Source: Planococcus beigongshangi
GTDB lineage: Bacteria; Bacillota; Bacilli; Bacillales_A; Planococcaceae
DNA: 64,000 nucleotides
Reading direction: 5' to 3'
NCBI RefSeq assembly: GCF_016820495.1
Contig: NZ_JADHDU010000003.1
Coordinates: forward strand, 62,367 to 126,366
Part shown: piece after piece, positions 42,622 through 50,568 of the stretch
Position numbering within the stretch: the stretch's first letter is position 1
Layout of the letters: the number at the start of each line of letters is the position of its first letter
Made by a program: the position numbers and the translations under genes
The notes under the pieces: generated by a model
The model's database searches: none
What the model was told of the DNA's origin: nothing
What the model saw: the letters and a program-made list of their open reading frames with translations, nothing else

Positions 42622-43671
42622 TTGGCACAAACTGAGGTATTTGATGTAACGATTATCGGCGGTGGTCCAGCTGGACTGTATTCGGCCTTCTATAGCGGTC
42701 TGCGGGAAATGAAAACAAAAATTATCGAGTTTCAGCCAAGGCTGGGCGGCAAGCTTCATGTCTATCCGGAGAAAATGATCTGGGATGTTGGCGGCCAGCC
42801 GCCGATCCCTGGCGCGAAACTGATCGACCAATTGGTGGCGCAAGGCCTTACCTTCAATCCGGAAGTCGTGCTGAATGAGAAAGTTGAAAGCATTGTGAAG
42901 CGGGCAGACGATCTATTTCAACTAGAGGGATCATCCGGGGAAACCCATTTATCCAAAACGGTCATCGTTGCAGTCGGCGGCGGCATCCTCAATCCACAGA
43001 AACTGGAGATTGAAGGCGCCGAGCGTTTTGAAGTATCCAATTTGAATTACACGGTCAAATCCCTCGAACGTTTCAAAGGGAAGACCGTCCTCATTTCGGG
43101 CGGCGGCAACTCGGCGATCGACTGGGCCAATGAGCTCGAGCCCATTGCGAAAAAAGTTCATGTCAGCTACCGGAAAGACGCGCTTGCCGGCCACGAAGCC
43201 CAGGTCAGCCAGTTGCACGGAAGCTCAGTGGCCTGCCATTTGAATACATCCATCAGCCGGTTGATCGCTTCAGACAGCCGGGATGCGATTGAATTGGTTG
43301 AGTTAACAGACCGGGTGACAGGGGAGAAAACGCTGCTGCCGATTGATGAAGTCATCATCAATCATGGTTACGAGCGCGACATCAGCCTGCTTGGCAACAG
43401 TCCATTGGACATCGGGATTGCGGACGATTACTACATCGCCGGCACACCGAAAAGCGAATCATCCGTCGACGGTCTGTTTGCTGCGGGTGATATCCTCCAG
43501 CATCCCGGCAAACTCAATCTGATCGCCGGCACATTCCAGGATGCAGCCAATGCCGTCAATCAGGCAAAAAGCTACATCCAGCCTGACGCACAGAAAATTG
43601 CCATGGTCTCCTCACACAACGACGTTTTCAAGAAGCGCAACAAAGAATTGATCCAGCAGATGATGAGCTGA
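42622..43671 (+). CDS. Ferredoxin/flavodoxin-NADP reductase (thioredoxin-reductase-like; YumC/YcgT type)
   Basis: A 349-residue FAD/NAD(P)H oxidoreductase. FAD-binding VTIIGGGPAGLYSAFYSG at the N-terminus, NADPH-binding VLISGGGNSAIDWANEL, and C-terminal GLFAAGDILQHPGKLNLIAGTFQDAANAV. It lacks the CxxC of true thioredoxin reductases, as expected for this type-2 FNR family. The start is TTG 42622, with GAGGATGAGG upstream. Fur-box control and its divergent siderophore operon suggest a role in iron limitation, for example electron supply for reductive iron release; Bacillus has a Fur-regulated relative. Role is inference. Confidence 0.9.
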   Translation: MAQTEVFDVTIIGGGPAGLYSAFYSGLREMKTKIIEFQPRLGGKLHVYPEKMIWDVGGQPPIPGAKLIDQLVAQGLTFNPEVVLNEKVESIVKRADDLFQLEGSSGETHLSKTVIVAVGGGILNPQKLEIEGAERFEVSNLNYTVKSLERFKGKTVLISGGGNSAIDWANELEPIAKKVHVSYRKDALAGHEAQVSQLHGSSVACHLNTSISRLIASDSRDAIELVELTDRVTGEKTLLPIDEVIINHGYERDISLLGNSPLDIGIADDYYIAGTPKSESSVDGLFAAGDILQHPGKLNLIAGTFQDAANAVNQAKSYIQPDAQKIAMVSSHNDVFKKRNKELIQQMMS

Positions 43672-43691
43672 TTCAGACGCATAAAGACAAC

Positions 43692-43720
43692 AGGAGACGG
43701 CCCGCGGGCCGTCTCTTTCG
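43692..43720 (+). terminator. Rho-independent terminator
   Basis: Palindrome AGACGGCCCGCGGGCCGTCT with flanking G/C and TTT. Confidence 0.75.
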
Positions 43721-43732
43721 TTGAAAAGTCGA

Positions 43733-43816
43733 ATTCTAAAGCGTTGAGCGGATGTTTTTCGCTGTGCGAAAAACTCCAGTCTTTGAGGGAGCCGCCGCGA
43801 CAGTGGCGGCTTTTTC
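43733..43816 (+). repeat. Two-hairpin dispersed element, copy 3
   Basis: Identical in outline and length (84 bp) to copy 1: ATTCTAAAGC, GAGCGGATGTTTTTCGC, GCGAAAAACTCCA, then a second hairpin AGCCGCC / GGCGGCT with T5. The second stem differs completely in sequence from copy 1 but pairs just as well. Confidence 0.75.
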
Positions 43817-43840
43817 AAATCAGGGGCTTGAATTTTGGGT

Positions 43841-43917
43841 GACCGCAACTAAATTGGGTTTGACCGCAACTAAATGGCTGATAACCGCAATTAAATTATG
43901 AAATCGCGCAACTAAAA
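43841..43917 (-). repeat. 21-bp array, CCGCAACTAAA type (array H)
   Basis: CCGCAA(C/T)TAAA starts at 43843, 43864 and 43885, with a last variant GCGCAACTAAA at 43906; every spacing is 21. On the minus strand the core is TTTAGTTGCGG, close to the GCGATTAG units in reverse order. Confidence 0.8.
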
Positions 43918-43982
43918 AGAAAATTTTGGAATATATTTAAATGTTTTGCCCACTTTTTTAGATTTTATCTTTGAATAATTAC

Positions 43983-44042
43983 TGACCGCACCTCGCGAGC
44001 CGATTTCCGCACCTCAATCTCAAAAACGCTCCATCCGCACCG
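43983..44042 (-). repeat. 21-bp array, CCGCACC type (array I)
   Basis: CCGCAC starts at 43986, 44007 and 44035 (spacings 21 and 28). The first unit, CCGCACCTCGCGAGCCGATTT, is nearly the same as the first unit of array G 5.4 kb away. The AT-rich bases between arrays H and I show nothing else. Confidence 0.7.
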
Positions 44043-44131
44043 ATTTTATTCAAATAAATCCCGAAAAAGTTTTCCAGTCGCTGACAGATGTTCTATAATT
44101 GTAAGAATATTAAAAAGGGGATGTGGGGTTG

Positions 44132-44962
44132 ATGGAGGAGTTTGACTGGGTAGGCAGCGAGGAGCATTTTGTGGATCAGCCGGACGTATGGAAGATGCAG
44201 AAGATGGCGATCGGCCGGTTCGGCGGCAATTCTTCGGCCGGGCAGACGAAGAACGAGGATGCCTGTCTAGCATGGGCGAATCCCGAAGAGGACTGGGAAT
44301 TGGCGATGATCATGGATGCGCATGATACAGCGGAGAGTGCCGAAGTGGTCATGGAGCAATTTCTTGCGCACCAAGAAGAGATCAGATCGTTCCTTTCGAT
44401 GGACGTCAGCTTTGAATTTTTTCAGAGCCTCGAGGCATTGCTGCTGCGGATCTTCCGGCAAAAGGATTTCCTCGCGACGTGCCGGGAGATTCAAGGTGAA
44501 ACCGCATGTTTAATCACGATCCGAAAAGGCAAGCACCTGTATTGGTTCTCAGTCGGCGATTGCCTGCTCTATTTGTTTCATCCGGAACTTGCAGCGATGG
44601 GGCAATATCAGTTGAACCAGCGTCATTTTTACGAGTGGATCGGACGCAATAACAGTTTTGCCCAGCCGGTGCCGAGCTTCAGCAGCGGTTTGCGTGAACT
44701 TCGCCAAGGGCGCAACCGGATCCTGCTGGCAACGGATGGCTTAACGGAATGCCCGGGCGAACCTTATGCAGATCCGGCAAATATCTATGATCAGTTCGAC
44801 GGCATCAGTGAAGAAACAGGTATCCAGGAAATGCTTGGATCTGTACAGCAAAAAGGGGTGCGCGACAGTGTCACTTTAATTTCCTGGACGGTGGATGTTG
44901 CAGAAAAACCGCTGTACGCAAGCAATCAGCAAACTGTAACGTTAGAGGATAGTCAAGGCTGA
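44132..44962 (+). CDS. PP2C-like serine/threonine phosphatase
   Basis: A 276-residue protein with PP2C motifs: a QTKNEDACLAW segment (the family's Q-x-x-N-E-D), IMDAHDTAESAE in place of the usual DGHGGH metal loop, SVGDCLLYLF, LLATDGLTECPG and a final RDSVTLISWTV. The Asp residues expected to bind Mn are present but the DGxGG loop is altered, so activity is probable rather than certain. No kinase partner is adjacent. The ATG 44132 lies about eleven bases after AAGGGG. Confidence 0.75.
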   Translation: MEEFDWVGSEEHFVDQPDVWKMQKMAIGRFGGNSSAGQTKNEDACLAWANPEEDWELAMIMDAHDTAESAEVVMEQFLAHQEEIRSFLSMDVSFEFFQSLEALLLRIFRQKDFLATCREIQGETACLITIRKGKHLYWFSVGDCLLYLFHPELAAMGQYQLNQRHFYEWIGRNNSFAQPVPSFSSGLRELRQGRNRILLATDGLTECPGEPYADPANIYDQFDGISEETGIQEMLGSVQQKGVRDSVTLISWTVDVAEKPLYASNQQTVTLEDSQG

Positions 44963-44982
44963 CAGATTAACAGGAAATAAAA

Positions 44983-45006
44983 AGCCTGGTTGAAAACAAC
45001 CAGGCC
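44983..45006 (-). terminator. Terminator of the histidine phosphatase gene
   Basis: GCCTGGTTG / CAACCAGGC with a four-base loop; on the minus strand T5 follows. Confidence 0.8.
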
Positions 45007-45016
45007 AAGACCGATT

Positions 45017-45613
45017 TTATTGTGCGAAGACTTTGCCGTCCAAGTGACGCGTGCAGTTAAAGAGCGGGCATTGCCACGCATCTTCGGCATTTTTCAAAAT
45101 CGTGATCGATGTATTGTTGAGCAGGGTTCTCGTGAATTGGTCCGGCAACAGCGACTGGAGCGTCAATCCGATCAAGCCGCCGTGGCTGACGGCAAGGACA
45201 CGTTTGCCTGGATAATCTCTCACGATATCCTGCAGGGCGGCGGCACCTCGTCCGGCCACCGCTTCACGCGTTTCCATCCCAAGGTCGAGCGAGCGCCAGC
45301 CGGCACCCCATTTTTTCACACGTTCATCTTCCGTCGTGCCTTCGATTGCGCCGCCGTTCATTTCGCGCAGGCGCGCATCAAAATGGCTGATGGGGATGCC
45401 GAGTCTAGCGCCGATGATTTCAGCCGTTTCCTTGGCGCGTTCCAGGTCGCTTGCGATGATCAGGTCCCATCCCTCTTCGGCCGCCAGCCGTTCGGACAAG
45501 GCGGCAGCCTGCTCACGCCCGGTTTTATTCAATGGGATATTGCTGCTGCCCTGTACGATTCCAAGCTCATTCCATTCGGTGATTCCATGTCTGACAAGAC
45601 CGATTGTGGTCAT
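45017..45613 (-). CDS. Histidine phosphatase family protein (phosphoglycerate-mutase-like)
   Basis: A 198-residue protein with the RHG motif LVRHGITEWN, the catalytic partner Glu (MNGGAIEG), and the second His in LAVSHGGLIGL. This is the branch-2-like small phosphatase family (PhoE/CobC/YhfR-like); substrate not deducible. The ATG 45613 is nine bases after AAAGGAG. It is transcribed alone towards the terminator at 44983 and divergent from the following GNAT gene. Confidence 0.88.
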   Translation of the reverse strand: MTTIGLVRHGITEWNELGIVQGSSNIPLNKTGREQAAALSERLAAEEGWDLIIASDLERAKETAEIIGARLGIPISHFDARLREMNGGAIEGTTEDERVKKWGAGWRSLDLGMETREAVAGRGAAALQDIVRDYPGKRVLAVSHGGLIGLTLQSLLPDQFTRTLLNNTSITILKNAEDAWQCPLFNCTRHLDGKVFAQ

Positions 45614-45704
45614 CCCATCCAACTCCTTTGCCGATATTTCTTATTTCAGAATAACGGAATTGCTTCGTTTGTGCACCACCAAAATAGGACAGGGAGGAAT
45701 ACAT

Positions 45705-46277
45705 ATGAATGAAACGCCTACAATTTACAGCCAATTGCCAACCATTGAAAGTGAGCGTTTACTATTGCGAAAGCTCGAATTGGCGGATGCCGCTGACATG
45801 TTCGAATACGCATCCGAGCTGGTGGTATCACGCTTCATGCCCTGGCAGGCGCACCAGAAAACTGACGATACGAGAGAGTTCATCGGTCTTATCCTTAAAG
45901 GGTATGAAGAAAGCAAAAAGCTGACTTGGGCCATCGAGTTGAAGAGAGAAAACAAGATGATCGGCACCATCGATTTCGTCAGCTGGCTGCAGAAGCGGCA
46001 GCGTGCGGAAGTGGGCTATACGCTGTCCCATCATTATTGGGGACAGGGACTGATGCTTGAAGCGGCGGAGACGCTGATCGATTTCGGCTTTAAGGAAATG
46101 AACCTCATCAAAGTCGAAGCGCCGATCATGCTGGACAATAAACAATCGCAGCGCGTCGCCGAAAAACTCGGCATGATCCGGGAAGGGGTATCGCGCAAGC
46201 ATATGATTATCAAGGGGAAGTTTGTCGATCTGGCGATGTATGCGGTGTTGAAAGATGAATTTTATTCGCGGCAGTAA
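45705..46277 (+). CDS. GNAT N-acetyltransferase (RimJ/RimL type)
   Basis: A 190-residue acetyltransferase_3 protein with IESERLLLRKLELADAADMFEYA, VGYTLSHHYWGQGLMLEAAETLIDFGF (acetyl-CoA loop GQGLMLEA) and LDNKQSQRVAEKLGM. AGGGAGGAA precedes the ATG. The family acetylates ribosomal protein N-termini or small molecules; the target is unknown. It shares the segment with a broken TauE/SafE gene directly downstream. Confidence 0.88.
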   Translation: MNETPTIYSQLPTIESERLLLRKLELADAADMFEYASELVVSRFMPWQAHQKTDDTREFIGLILKGYEESKKLTWAIELKRENKMIGTIDFVSWLQKRQRAEVGYTLSHHYWGQGLMLEAAETLIDFGFKEMNLIKVEAPIMLDNKQSQRVAEKLGMIREGVSRKHMIIKGKFVDLAMYAVLKDEFYSRQ

Positions 46278-46321
46278 TGGGGTAAAATCGCTGTCATTCC
46301 GTTTATAAGGCGGGTGCTTTT

Positions 46322-46414
46322 GTGGAAGTCTTCCTGTTCATCGCGATTATTCTGATAGCGTCCGTGCTTCAGACGAGCACCGGTTTCGATTTTTCGACAC
46401 TTTGGATTGATTGA
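46322..46414 (+). pseudogene. TauE/SafE-family permease, N-terminal remnant
   Basis: GTG at 46322, with AAGGCGGG seven bases upstream, opens a frame reading VEVFLFIAIILIASVLQTSTGFDF and stops after 30 codons. The ASVLQTSTGF segment is the beginning of the first repeat of TauE/SafE permeases. The text then diverges and hits TGA; the remaining ~220 codons are missing. It looks like a deletion remnant joining directly to a 20-bp repeat array. Confidence 0.65.
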
Positions 46415-46449
46415 TGCGGATGAAACCACGTGGATTTTCCTTAATAATG

Positions 46450-46535
46450 CCGAACGCCGATATAATCTCCTGAGCGCCGATAAAAATTTTTGAACGCCGA
46501 TATAATTTTCCGAACGCCGATATAATCTAAATAAG
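46450..46535 (-). repeat. Exact 20-bp array, GAACGCCGATATAAT type (array J)
   Basis: GA(A/G)CGCCGATA starts at 46452, 46472, 46492 and 46512, exactly 20 apart. On the minus strand the units read ATATCGGCGTTC and finish GCGTTCGGCA, like the closing unit of array C (GCGTTCCGCA). It lies between the TauE remnant and the terminator of the aldo/keto reductase gene. Confidence 0.85.
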
Positions 46536-46623
46536 TGAGAAGCAAACGGCAAATCATTCATTGAAACAGAAAAAAAGACGATTTTCGCCTGTAATCAGCC
46601 ATAATCATGCCATAGATTGCAGA

Positions 46624-46669
46624 AAAGCCATCTTTCCCACCGTTAACGGTGCAAGAAAGATGGCTTTTC
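46624..46669. terminator. Bidirectional terminator
   Basis: AAAAGCCATCTTTC ... ACCG / CGGT ... GAAAGATGGCTTTT two-part stem just after the aldo/keto reductase stop. Confidence 0.85.
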
Positions 46670-46681
46670 GCATCATAAAGA

Positions 46682-47521
46682 TCAAAAATCAAAATTATCC
46701 GGATCCGCACCGCTGCGGCGGTTCTCGTTCAACGTGGAAATGCGCGCCATGTCATCATCGGTCAATTCAAAATCGAAGATCTGGGAATTCTGGATGATGC
46801 GGAATTCGTTTTTGGATTTTGGAATGGTGACGACGCCGTTCTGAAGATCCCAGCGCAAAATCACCTGAGCCGATGTTTTCTCCGTTTTCATCGCGATTTC
46901 TTCGATGACGGGATGATCGAGCAGCCCGCCTTTCATGAGCGGCGACCACGCTTCGAGCTGGATCTTATGCGATTTGCAGTAGTCATGGAGCTCGGTCTGC
47001 GTGAGCAGCGGATGGTATTCGACCTGATTCACCATGGGCACGATTTCTGCATCCTGAAGCAAATCTTCCAGATGATGAACCTGGAAATTGCAGACGCCGA
47101 TCGCTTTGACGCGGCCATCGTTATACAATTTCTCGAGCGCGCGCCAGGCGTCTTTGTATTTTCCTTTTACCGGCCAATGGACCATATATAAATCGAGATA
47201 GTCGAGTCCCAATTTTTCAAGGCTCGTCTCAAAAGCGGCAAGCGCCGATTCATAGCCCAGATCTGAGTTCCAGACTTTCGACGTGATGAAAAGCTCTTCG
47301 CGCGCCAGCCCCGTTTCCTCCAGCGCCTCGCGGATTCCCTGCCCGATACCGGTTTCATTGGCATACAGCGCAGCCGTATCGATGCTTCTATAGCCATTGA
47401 CGATAGCCATGCGAACGCATTCTGCCGGTTCTCCGCCTTCTTTGATGCCTGAAGTGCCGAGGCCGAACCACGGCATTTCCACTCCATTATGCAAAACAGC
47501 TGCTGAACTTAAATTTTTCAT
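46682..47521 (-). CDS. Aldo/keto reductase
   Basis: A 279-residue NADPH-dependent reductase of the YtbE/YvgN type (2,5-diketo-gluconate reductase-like, methylglyoxal-active relatives). Catalytic tetrad residues are found in SIDTAALYANE (Asp, Tyr), ITSKVWN (Lys) and MVHWPVKGK (His). The cofactor segment reads TIPKSKNEFRIIQN. A normal length and intact motifs indicate an active enzyme. It stands alone. Confidence 0.93.
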   Translation of the reverse strand: MKNLSSAAVLHNGVEMPWFGLGTSGIKEGGEPAECVRMAIVNGYRSIDTAALYANETGIGQGIREALEETGLAREELFITSKVWNSDLGYESALAAFETSLEKLGLDYLDLYMVHWPVKGKYKDAWRALEKLYNDGRVKAIGVCNFQVHHLEDLLQDAEIVPMVNQVEYHPLLTQTELHDYCKSHKIQLEAWSPLMKGGLLDHPVIEEIAMKTEKTSAQVILRWDLQNGVVTIPKSKNEFRIIQNSQIFDFELTDDDMARISTLNENRRSGADPDNFDF

Positions 47522-47590
47522 TGGATGAAGACCTCCGAATCTCTAAATTTCCGTTTTTCACTAGACCCGCTGTTCCAATAAAGAACGGTG

Positions 47591-48826
47591 TCACGCTTTC
47601 GCTTTTGCGGCATCCCGTTTCTGTTCCGTTTTATCGATGACAGTGGTTCCGACAAGGTCGCCCGTCACATTCAGCATTGTAGCGCCCATGCCGACCAGTG
47701 CGTCAATCGCCGTCAATAGCGCGACGGCTTCCATCGGCAGGCCGAGCTGCACGAAAACAGTGGCGATCATGACGATGCCAGCACCCGGCACGCCGGCCGT
47801 TCCAATTGACGCCAGTGTACCAACCAATACGACCATCAGCATATCTGCCAATGACAGGGGATTACCCGTCAGGTTTGCGGCAAATACGGCAGACACGGCG
47901 ATGCGGATGGCTGCCCCGTCCATGTTGACGGTCGCGCCGAGCGGCAGGCTGAAACCGTAAAGGCTTTTCGACAAGCCGAGACCCCGCGCTGCATTCAGCG
48001 TCAGCGGCAAAGTCCCCGAGCTGCTCTGCGTAACGAAAGCCGTCAGCATCGGTGTCCGTGCGTGGCGGAAGAAGAAACCGGGTTTAATTTTGAATAAAAT
48101 CAGCACCAGGGTATACAGTACAATCTGCACGGCAAGGGCTACGTAAAGCACAAGAACCATTTCACCAAGTTCCCTCAGCGTATTGAGGCCCTGGCTGCCG
48201 ACCACTTCCGCAACGATGGCGAAAATACCGATCGGAACAAATTGCAGAATCACTTTCAATATAATAATTGTTGCTTCATTCAATGCGTTGACGGTTTTAT
48301 AGATGTGCTCCCCCAGGTCCCCGTGCTCCGACGACCCCCGCATATAGGCAATCGCCAAACCGAACGCGAAAGCTGTGAAGATGATGCCAAGCAGATTCAA
48401 TTCCGCAAAGGCCGTAAAAATATTCGACGGCACAATACCCAGCAGCACATTGATGATGCCGGGATTTTCAGGAACGTCAAATGTTTCATTCCCCTGCAGC
48501 GTCATACCGGTGCCCGGTTGGAACAGGCTGGCTACAGTAAGGCCGACGATGATGGCGAACGCGGAACTCAACACGTAATAGAGGAAAACTTTTCCGCCCA
48601 TGCGGCCGAGGTCAGTGAGCCGGCTTTGATTGATCCCGACCATCAGGGTAAAAAGGATCAGCGGAATGATCAGGAAAGTCAGCAGGCTCAGCAATAAATC
48701 TCCGAGCGGTGCCAGAACCGCCGCATCTTCCCGGAAAATCAGGCCGACCGCCACACCAAGAATCAGTGCAATCGTGATTTTGACAATTAATGATGTATCC
48801 AGATAAGTTCTCCATAAAGCTTTCAT
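47591..48826 (-). CDS. Sodium/proton-coupled dicarboxylate or amino-acid symporter (DAACS family)
   Basis: A 411-residue GltP/DctA-type transporter with eight membrane helices and two re-entrant loops. The hairpin HP1 signature is VTQSSSGTLPLTL, the TM7 motif NMDGAAIRIAV (usually NMDGTA) and HP2 is SIGTAGVPGAG. Substrate may be glutamate/aspartate, serine/threonine or C4-dicarboxylates; the altered residue after NMDG does not settle this. AGGAGG precedes the start at 48826. It is divergent from the T-box unit. Confidence 0.9.
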   Translation of the reverse strand: MKALWRTYLDTSLIVKITIALILGVAVGLIFREDAAVLAPLGDLLLSLLTFLIIPLILFTLMVGINQSRLTDLGRMGGKVFLYYVLSSAFAIIVGLTVASLFQPGTGMTLQGNETFDVPENPGIINVLLGIVPSNIFTAFAELNLLGIIFTAFAFGLAIAYMRGSSEHGDLGEHIYKTVNALNEATIIILKVILQFVPIGIFAIVAEVVGSQGLNTLRELGEMVLVLYVALAVQIVLYTLVLILFKIKPGFFFRHARTPMLTAFVTQSSSGTLPLTLNAARGLGLSKSLYGFSLPLGATVNMDGAAIRIAVSAVFAANLTGNPLSLADMLMVVLVGTLASIGTAGVPGAGIVMIATVFVQLGLPMEAVALLTAIDALVGMGATMLNVTGDLVGTTVIDKTEQKRDAAKAKA

Positions 48827-48927
48827 ATGCGGCCTCCTAAATATTATTGGGAAATAACTTAATTCGTATAAAATTACTTGGGAATCAATCATTACGATAG
48901 AGGAACTGGAAACGTCTGTCAAAATCC

Positions 48928-48957
48928 TTGCTCAAAAAAATCCTATACACTTATAGT
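48928..48957 (+). promoter_or_regulatory. SigA promoter of the T-box transporter unit
   Basis: TTGCTC (48928-48933), 18-base spacer, TATAGT (48952-48957); the expected start near 48964 lies just upstream of stem I. Confidence 0.6.
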
Positions 48958-48963
48958 GCCCAA

Positions 48964-49263
48964 TGTTATCCTAATGAAAACCAAATGCGCTGAAGAGAAG
49001 AGTACGCATATCCCGACCTTTCACAAGAGACCCCTGGCAGCTGGAAAAGGGGGAAGGCGGATTGCCGAAGCAAATCTCCGAGCAGCACGCCGGAACCGCA
49101 AATGCGGTGGTGGTGTGCCGGGAGCTCCCGTTACCGGGCAAAAGTATAAGCAGGCTGGATCTGCCGTACTTAATGAGATCGGCATGGTGACATGGCGATG
49201 AACTGGAGTGGCACCGCGAATCGAAACCGCCTCCAAGACAACTTGTCTTGGAGGCGGTTTTTT
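48964..49263 (+). promoter_or_regulatory. T-box leader controlling an MFS transporter
   Basis: Stem I closes with GCTG (48990) / CAGC, holds the GAAGAGTA loop-E part (AGTA 49001-49004), the AGAGA and GGCAGCTGGAAA distal part, and GAA-GCA-AA at 49067-49074 opposite it. The T-box GGAGTGGCACCGCG lies at 49205-49218. It is followed by a 17-bp terminator stem (49224-49240 / 49244-49260) and T6. Position suggests specifier GCA, but the C after TGG predicts a tRNA with discriminator G, unlike tRNA-Ala; AGC (Ser) or CAA (Gln), one base either side, fit better. Confidence 0.92.
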
Positions 49264-49264
49264 G

Positions 49265-50494
49265 ATGGCAAAATTCTCTGATTGGAAGCATCCGCTGATT
49301 TTACTGGCGGCGATCGGCATTTCGAATATCGGTGCCTGGATCTACCTGATCGCCTTGAATCTGAAGGTACTGACGATGGCGGACGGTTCGGCATTTGCGG
49401 TAGCCGGTCTGTATATGACGGTGCCGCTCGCTGCCATTTTTACGAACTTCTGGGCCGGCAGCCTGATCGACCGGCTGAACAAGCGGAAACTGCTGATTGT
49501 TCTTGATGTGGCGCGCGCCGCACTCGTACTCTCCCTGCCGTTTGTCGATTCTCTTGCGCTTATTTACACAGTCGTCTTTGTCCTCGGCATCGGTGCTTCA
49601 ATGTTCACACCGGCGTCGATGGTCTACGTGACGATGCTGCTGAAACCTTCGCAGCGCCAGCGTTTCAATGCTTTTCGCGGTCTCGCTGATTCAGGTGCTT
49701 TTCTTGTCGGCCCCGCAATTGCGGGAATCCTGCTGACCCTCGGAAATGCGGATTTCGCGCTCTGCATCAATTCAGCCGCGCTGTTCATCGCGGCTCTGCT
49801 GACTGCGATATTGCCGAATTTGGAAGCCAATAAAAACGCGGATGATGTCGAAACGTTGAATCTGGCGTTAATCCGAAATGATTGGGTCGATGTCATTCGC
49901 TTTAGCCGCAATAACAGCACCATTGCCATAGTTTATCTGGCATTCGGCGCATTCATGGTGCTTGCTGCCGCATTGGATTCACTCGAAGCATCTTTTTCGA
50001 TCCTCGTGCTCGGCCTCACCGAACAGCAATACGGCTTTCTCGTCAGTGTCGCCGGCGCAGGAATCGGCGCTGGGTCGCTCGCGGCAGCTGGCTTCGGAAA
50101 CCGGCTGACTGTTTCGTTCTTACTGGGCGGCGGCACCACAGCCGTTTCGGCAGGTTATCTCATCTACACTTTTTCGACCGATTTTTGGAGCGCGGCCACC
50201 GGATTCTTTGTGCTCGCCTTTGCGCTCGCTTTTGCCAATACCGGTTTTCAGACTTTTTACCAGGAATCTTTGCCCGTCGCCACGATGGGCAGGATTTCCA
50301 GTATTTACGGGTTGATCGAAGCCATTTTTGTCATTATACTCACGGCAAGCTTCGGCTTGGCTGCAGAATTTACGGCAATCCGGCCGGTGATTGTAGGCGG
50401 TTCACTTATGATGTTGGCTGTCAGCATCACGATGTGCGTTTATATGCGGAAGGACCGGATCTTAGCGGGGGACACTTCTTTTAAAACGCTATAG
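49265..50494 (+). CDS. MFS transporter under T-box control
   Basis: A 409-residue twelve-helix protein of the MFS_3/EntS-like group: SNIGAWIYLIALNLKVLTM in helix 1, AGSLIDRLNKRKLLIVLD as motif A, MVYVTMLLKPSQRQRFNA in the central loop. The T-box leader means it is made when one uncharged tRNA accumulates, so it probably moves an amino acid or a derivative; such function is inference. ATG 49265 directly follows the terminator's T run. Its only SD, GGAGG 49250-49254, is inside the terminator's 3' arm. A longer frame from 49208 is not a plausible start. Confidence 0.88.
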   Translation: MAKFSDWKHPLILLAAIGISNIGAWIYLIALNLKVLTMADGSAFAVAGLYMTVPLAAIFTNFWAGSLIDRLNKRKLLIVLDVARAALVLSLPFVDSLALIYTVVFVLGIGASMFTPASMVYVTMLLKPSQRQRFNAFRGLADSGAFLVGPAIAGILLTLGNADFALCINSAALFIAALLTAILPNLEANKNADDVETLNLALIRNDWVDVIRFSRNNSTIAIVYLAFGAFMVLAAALDSLEASFSILVLGLTEQQYGFLVSVAGAGIGAGSLAAAGFGNRLTVSFLLGGGTTAVSAGYLIYTFSTDFWSAATGFFVLAFALAFANTGFQTFYQESLPVATMGRISSIYGLIEAIFVIILTASFGLAAEFTAIRPVIVGGSLMMLAVSITMCVYMRKDRILAGDTSFKTL

Positions 50495-50568
50495 AATCAA
50501 TCTGATATAATGATAAAAATATGATTTTCGATTCCGGGAGAAAACCTCAATAAGAAAAGAGGGATTTC

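Noticed and set aside
44990-45712. 240-codon plus-strand ORF
   Set aside because: It is antisense to the histidine phosphatase gene and runs through its terminator side; no domain is seen.
46262-46561. 99-codon minus-strand ORF
   Set aside because: It covers repeat array J and the TauE remnant in antisense; the regular repeats create the open frame.
49208-49264. Upstream start for the MFS transporter
   Set aside because: It would put translation inside the T-box sequence and terminator hairpin, with no SD.
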